A stretch of 8,279 bases of DNA from Paracoccaceae bacterium (GTDB lineage Bacteria > Pseudomonadota > Alphaproteobacteria > Rhodobacterales > Rhodobacteraceae): NCBI GenBank assembly GCA_007120685.1, contig SKNG01000424.1, positions 1 to 8,279 of the forward strand, written 5' to 3'. Both the position numbers and the translations under genes were made by a program. Positions within the stretch are counted from its first letter, which is position 1; the number at the start of each line of letters is the position of its first letter. Below, in pieces: positions 5,789 to 8,279 of the stretch. Below the pieces are notes generated by a model that did not search any database, was not told where the DNA came from, and saw nothing but the letters and a program-made list of their open reading frames with translations.

Positions 5789-6576
5789 CCTGTCCCAATT
5801 GCAAGGCGCAATACGAGGTCGAGGAAAGCGTGATCCCGGAAGGCGGGCGCGAGGTCCAGTGCTCGGCCTGCGGGAACACCTGGTATCAGTATCCGATCAG
5901 CGTGGCGCTGCAGATGCGTGCGGCCGAGTTTGACGACGATGACGACGAGGACGAAGGCGGCGTCACTGTCCCGCCGCCGCCCGGCCGTCAGATCGACCGG
6001 AGCGTGATGGAACTTCTGCGCGAGGAAGCCGAGCGCGAATTGCGCGAACGGCGGGGGGGCGGCGCTGCGGGCGGGCTGGAAACCCAGCCCGACCTGGGGC
6101 TGCCGCAACGGCGTGCGCGCCAGAAACCCCGGCCGCAGAACGAGGATCAGGCCGTTGCCGCCAGTGCCGCCGCCGCCGCCGCGCGCCGCACTGGCAGCGC
6201 CGGGGCGCGGTCTGCTGCGACGGAGAGCGACAGCGACCAGGATGCGGCAAATCGCAGCCGCCTGGACATGTTGCCCGATATCGAGGAACTCAGCTCGACC
6301 CTGCAGCCCCGCCGGGAACCGCGCAAGCCCGCCGCCGCCGAAAACGGCGCGGAAGGCGAGGTGGTGGAGGAACGCCGCGGCCTGTTGCGGGGTTTGTCGG
6401 TGGTGGTGATCGTAGCGGCGGTGTTGCTGAGCCTCTATCTGTTCGCGCCGGTGATCGCTGCCAATGTGCCGGCGCTCGAAACCGCCCTGACCGGCTATGT
6501 GGCCATGGTCGATGCCCTGCGGCTGGTCGTGGCCGGTTGGTTGGACGGTCTGCGCGGGATGATCAGCGGCGGCTGA
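5779..6576 (+). CDS. Zinc-ribbon (MJ0042-type) single-TM protein
   Basis: The 265-residue protein begins with a zinc ribbon of the MJ0042 type: C5-PN-C8 and C28-SA-C31. An acidic run (52-59, eight Asp/Glu) and the helical segment VMELLREEAERELRERR (about 77-92) follow. A long low-complexity linker rich in Ala, Arg and Gln leads to a short conserved-looking motif, MLPDIEELSSTL (164-175). One membrane span lies at about 202-224, with some 40 residues beyond it, probably periplasmic. Such proteins are common in alphaproteobacteria and their function is not established. The start at 5779 is chosen because it begins right at the zinc ribbon and has GGAGG four bases upstream. An in-frame ATG at 5629 would lie upstream of the promoter and add an unconvincing leader. 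The gene diverges from ftsE. Confidence 0.88.
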   Translation: MRLTCPNCKAQYEVEESVIPEGGREVQCSACGNTWYQYPISVALQMRAAEFDDDDDEDEGGVTVPPPPGRQIDRSVMELLREEAERELRERRGGGAAGGLETQPDLGLPQRRARQKPRPQNEDQAVAASAAAAAARRTGSAGARSAATESDSDQDAANRSRLDMLPDIEELSSTLQPRREPRKPAAAENGAEGEVVEERRGLLRGLSVVVIVAAVLLSLYLFAPVIAANVPALETALTGYVAMVDALRLVVAGWLDGLRGMISGG

Positions 6577-6617
6577 TCTGCCGCCACCGGCGGGGCCGTC
6601 AGGCTTGCCTGTCGGCC
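6568..6617. terminator. Hairpins between convergent genes
   Basis: Two inverted repeats lie here. GGCGGC-TGATCT-GCCGCC (6568-6585) spans the zinc-ribbon stop codon. GGCCG-T-CAGG-CTTG-CCTG-T-CGGCC (6594-6617) is a 10-position stem with one T-T mismatch and a 4-base loop. Position and symmetry fit a bidirectional terminator for the zinc-ribbon and DUF4139 genes. There is no real T-run on either strand (only CCTTT follows on plus). Confidence 0.5.
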
Positions 6618-6635
6618 GGCACCTTTCGCTCGGGA

Positions 6636-8279
6636 TTATTCATCCGGCCACTGCCCGCCCAGCAGGGTGTCGATCCGGGCGCGCGCCTGCGCGGCTTCGT
6701 CGCCCAGCGCCTGCATTTCCTCCCGGGCGGCAGCGATCTCGGCGTCGATCGCATCCACCCGGTCGCGGCGTTCCGGCGTCGCGGCGCTGGCCTCGCCAAG
6801 CTGCACGATCAGCCCAACCAGCCGGTCCTGCTCCTCGCGCAGGTCGGCGGCACGGGCGCGCAGGCGCTCGACCGCCCGCTCTGCCGCCACGATCCGGCCG
6901 CGCAGGGCCGCGATTTCGGAAAGCCGCGCGCGCAGGGCGGGGTCTTCGGCGCGGCCCTGCCATGCCGCCAGCGTCGGCAGGTCGATATCCATCACCGCCA
7001 CGCGGCGCTGGCGCGGCTGCCGCTCGCGCACGTCAAGGCTGACATGCGCCCCCGCCGGCACCGCGACCTGCCAGCGCCAGTGGTCCAGCCGCTCTTCCCA
7101 TCCAGCCGGCGCGGTGACCGTCCAGCCGTCGCGGCGCGGGTGTTCGATGGTCAGCATCCGGTCGGCCTGCGGCGCGCCCTCGATCCGGTAGCGCGTGCGC
7201 CGCTCGATATCCTCGGTCACCTCCAGCACCCCTGCCACCAGACGCATTTCGCGCAGATGCTCCGTGCTTGCCACCTCCTCGCGGACTGACATCGCGGTAT
7301 CGCGCGCGAAGGGCACGAGTTGCCGCGCCCCCGGCGCCAGTTCCGGGATCATGGCATCGCCGGCATGCCCCCGCCCGGCCTCGTATAGCGTCAGCACGCC
7401 GGCGGGCAGGCGCAGCGGCAGCGGGTTTTCGATCTCCAGCGCGATCTCGGGGTGGCGGCTGCCGGTGCCGCCCCGGAACAGGGTCAGCCGCGCCTCGGTC
7501 AGGGACTCTTCCAGAAACGGCACCATCAGCATCTGCCCGGCGGGCAGCGAGACCGGCGCGGCAAGGGTGAAGCGGGTGAAGCTCTCGCCGTCATCGGTCT
7601 CCACTGCCAGCGGGGCCGCCGCCTCGGCCATATCCATCTGCGCCAGACCGTGCAGCGCGCGGGCCTGCGGCACCACGATACCGGGTTCGACCACCGTGGC
7701 GGGTGCCTCGCGCTGCGCATAGAGCCGTTCATAAAGCGGTGCACGAATGGCCCTGACGGCGCCGGTGGCCAGCGTCAGGCGCACGTCATGCCAGTCGCGG
7801 CCGGTGGCGTTTTCCACGATTGCCCAGCCGGACAGGCGCAGCCCTTCCGGCCCGTCGACCGCCCGCCAGGCGGTGCGCCACAGCGGCGCCTCCTGCAGCC
7901 AGATCAGGCCGATCTCGCGCTCGGAGGCATCGTCGCTGTCGATTTCCAACGCGACGCGGGCGCCGTCAGCCCCGTGCAGGGCGGCCAGCGCCTGTTGCAC
8001 CATCGCCCTTTGCGCGGGGTCGGTCAGGCGGATCTCCAGGCCTTCGTCCAGCCGGAACTGGCGCAGGTTGCCGCCGTCTTCCATCAGGTTCAGCATGGTG
8101 CAGGGATCGGCGCCGCATTGCGCCGCGCTGACCCCCATGTTGGAACCCTGCCACTGCTGCGCCGCCCGCGTGACCATGATCGGCGCGCCGCGCAGCGCGC
8201 CCAGCAGCCGCGTGCGGTCGCCGATTTCTTCCGGCGTCAGGGGCAGGTCCCGGAACAGATCGTCAAGCCGCGCGGGCCC
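6636..8279 (-). CDS. DUF4139-domain protein with C-terminal coiled coil (partial, 5' end missing)
   Basis: The frame stays open to the right edge of the window, so the N-terminus is missing; 547 residues are visible. The ATG at 8177 is only internal, since coding-like sequence (LDDLFRDLPLTPEEIGDRTRLLGALRG) continues upstream of it. The centre matches the DUF4139 type: PLWRTAWR (visible residues 132-139), then VENATGRDWHDVRLTLATG (155-173) and beta-rich stretches such as VSLPAGQMLMVPFLEESL and WRWQVAVPAGAHVSLDVRE. The last 90 or so residues (about 450-539) are a highly charged Glu/Arg/Ala helix with heptad-like spacing, probably a coiled coil. A signal peptide, if present, lies outside the window. 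DUF4139 proteins have no firmly established function. The gene converges on the zinc-ribbon gene with a 59-bp gap and has no clear functional link to the ftsE operon. It ends with TAA. Confidence 0.82.
   Translation of the reverse strand, partial: GPARLDDLFRDLPLTPEEIGDRTRLLGALRGAPIMVTRAAQQWQGSNMGVSAAQCGADPCTMLNLMEDGGNLRQFRLDEGLEIRLTDPAQRAMVQQALAALHGADGARVALEIDSDDASEREIGLIWLQEAPLWRTAWRAVDGPEGLRLSGWAIVENATGRDWHDVRLTLATGAVRAIRAPLYERLYAQREAPATVVEPGIVVPQARALHGLAQMDMAEAAAPLAVETDDGESFTRFTLAAPVSLPAGQMLMVPFLEESLTEARLTLFRGGTGSRHPEIALEIENPLPLRLPAGVLTLYEAGRGHAGDAMIPELAPGARQLVPFARDTAMSVREEVASTEHLREMRLVAGVLEVTEDIERRTRYRIEGAPQADRMLTIEHPRRDGWTVTAPAGWEERLDHWRWQVAVPAGAHVSLDVRERQPRQRRVAVMDIDLPTLAAWQGRAEDPALRARLSEIAALRGRIVAAERAVERLRARAADLREEQDRLVGLIVQLGEASAATPERRDRVDAIDAEIAAAREEMQALGDEAAQARARIDTLLGGQWPDE

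Noticed and set aside
8175..8177. ATG at 8177 as the real start of the DUF4139 gene
   Set aside because: The frame is open for the remaining 34 codons to the window edge, with coding-like sequence (DLPLTPEEIGDRTRLL), so the true start is outside.
1..8279. Mobile element, CRISPR array, defence cluster, tRNA or riboswitch
   Set aside because: I saw no transposase or integrase motifs, no regularly spaced repeats, no cloverleaf-like sequence and no known riboswitch core; composition looks even across the window.

Overview
This window looks like a chromosomal, housekeeping stretch from an alphaproteobacterium of the Rhodobacteraceae (Paracoccus/Rhodobacter-like). The grounds are very high GC, the style of the proteins (XseA ending in QGSLF, the zinc-ribbon protein divergent from ftsEX, a PPOX-class FMN protein), and a hairpin-rich intergenic element of a kind I recall from this family. 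The lineage call rests on recognition, not on a search. I see no transposase, integrase, tRNA, rRNA, CRISPR array or prophage gene, and no gene-free stretch over 300 bases.

Layout. Positions 2-382 (+) hold the C-terminal end of exodeoxyribonuclease VII large subunit (xseA), whose start lies outside the window. A 175-bp gap carries two perfect GC-rich hairpins and a GTATTTGGGGCAAGATGA box. Next is accA (558-1517, +), the carboxyltransferase alpha subunit of acetyl-CoA carboxylase. It converges, with only 16 bp between stop codons, on an unrecognised four-TM protein with a possible SRPBCC-like cytoplasmic domain (1534-2568, -).

The centre is a tightly packed minus-strand operon, read from 5623 down to 2633: ftsE, ftsX, plsC-type acyltransferase, PPOX-class FMN protein. 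Successive genes overlap by 4, 1 and 4 bases, so translation is probably coupled. The start codons are TTG, GTG, ATG and GTG. This joins the FtsEX division complex to a phospholipid acyltransferase and a small flavin or haem-type protein. The unknown membrane protein lies 64 bp further downstream and may be a fifth member.

Divergent from ftsE is a zinc-ribbon, single-TM protein (5779-6576, +). It has the best promoter in the window (TTGGAA-N17-TATAAC). Between promoter and gene there may be an 18-codon leader ORF that overlaps its start, with competing CCGG hairpins. The gene converges, across a hairpin-bearing gap, on a large DUF4139-domain protein with a C-terminal coiled coil (6636-8279, -), cut by the window end.

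I found no clearly novel system. The points most worth a second look are the leader ORF region, the ftsEX-plsC-PPOX linkage, the clamp-binding-like XseA terminus, the xseA-accA intergenic element and the unknown membrane protein.
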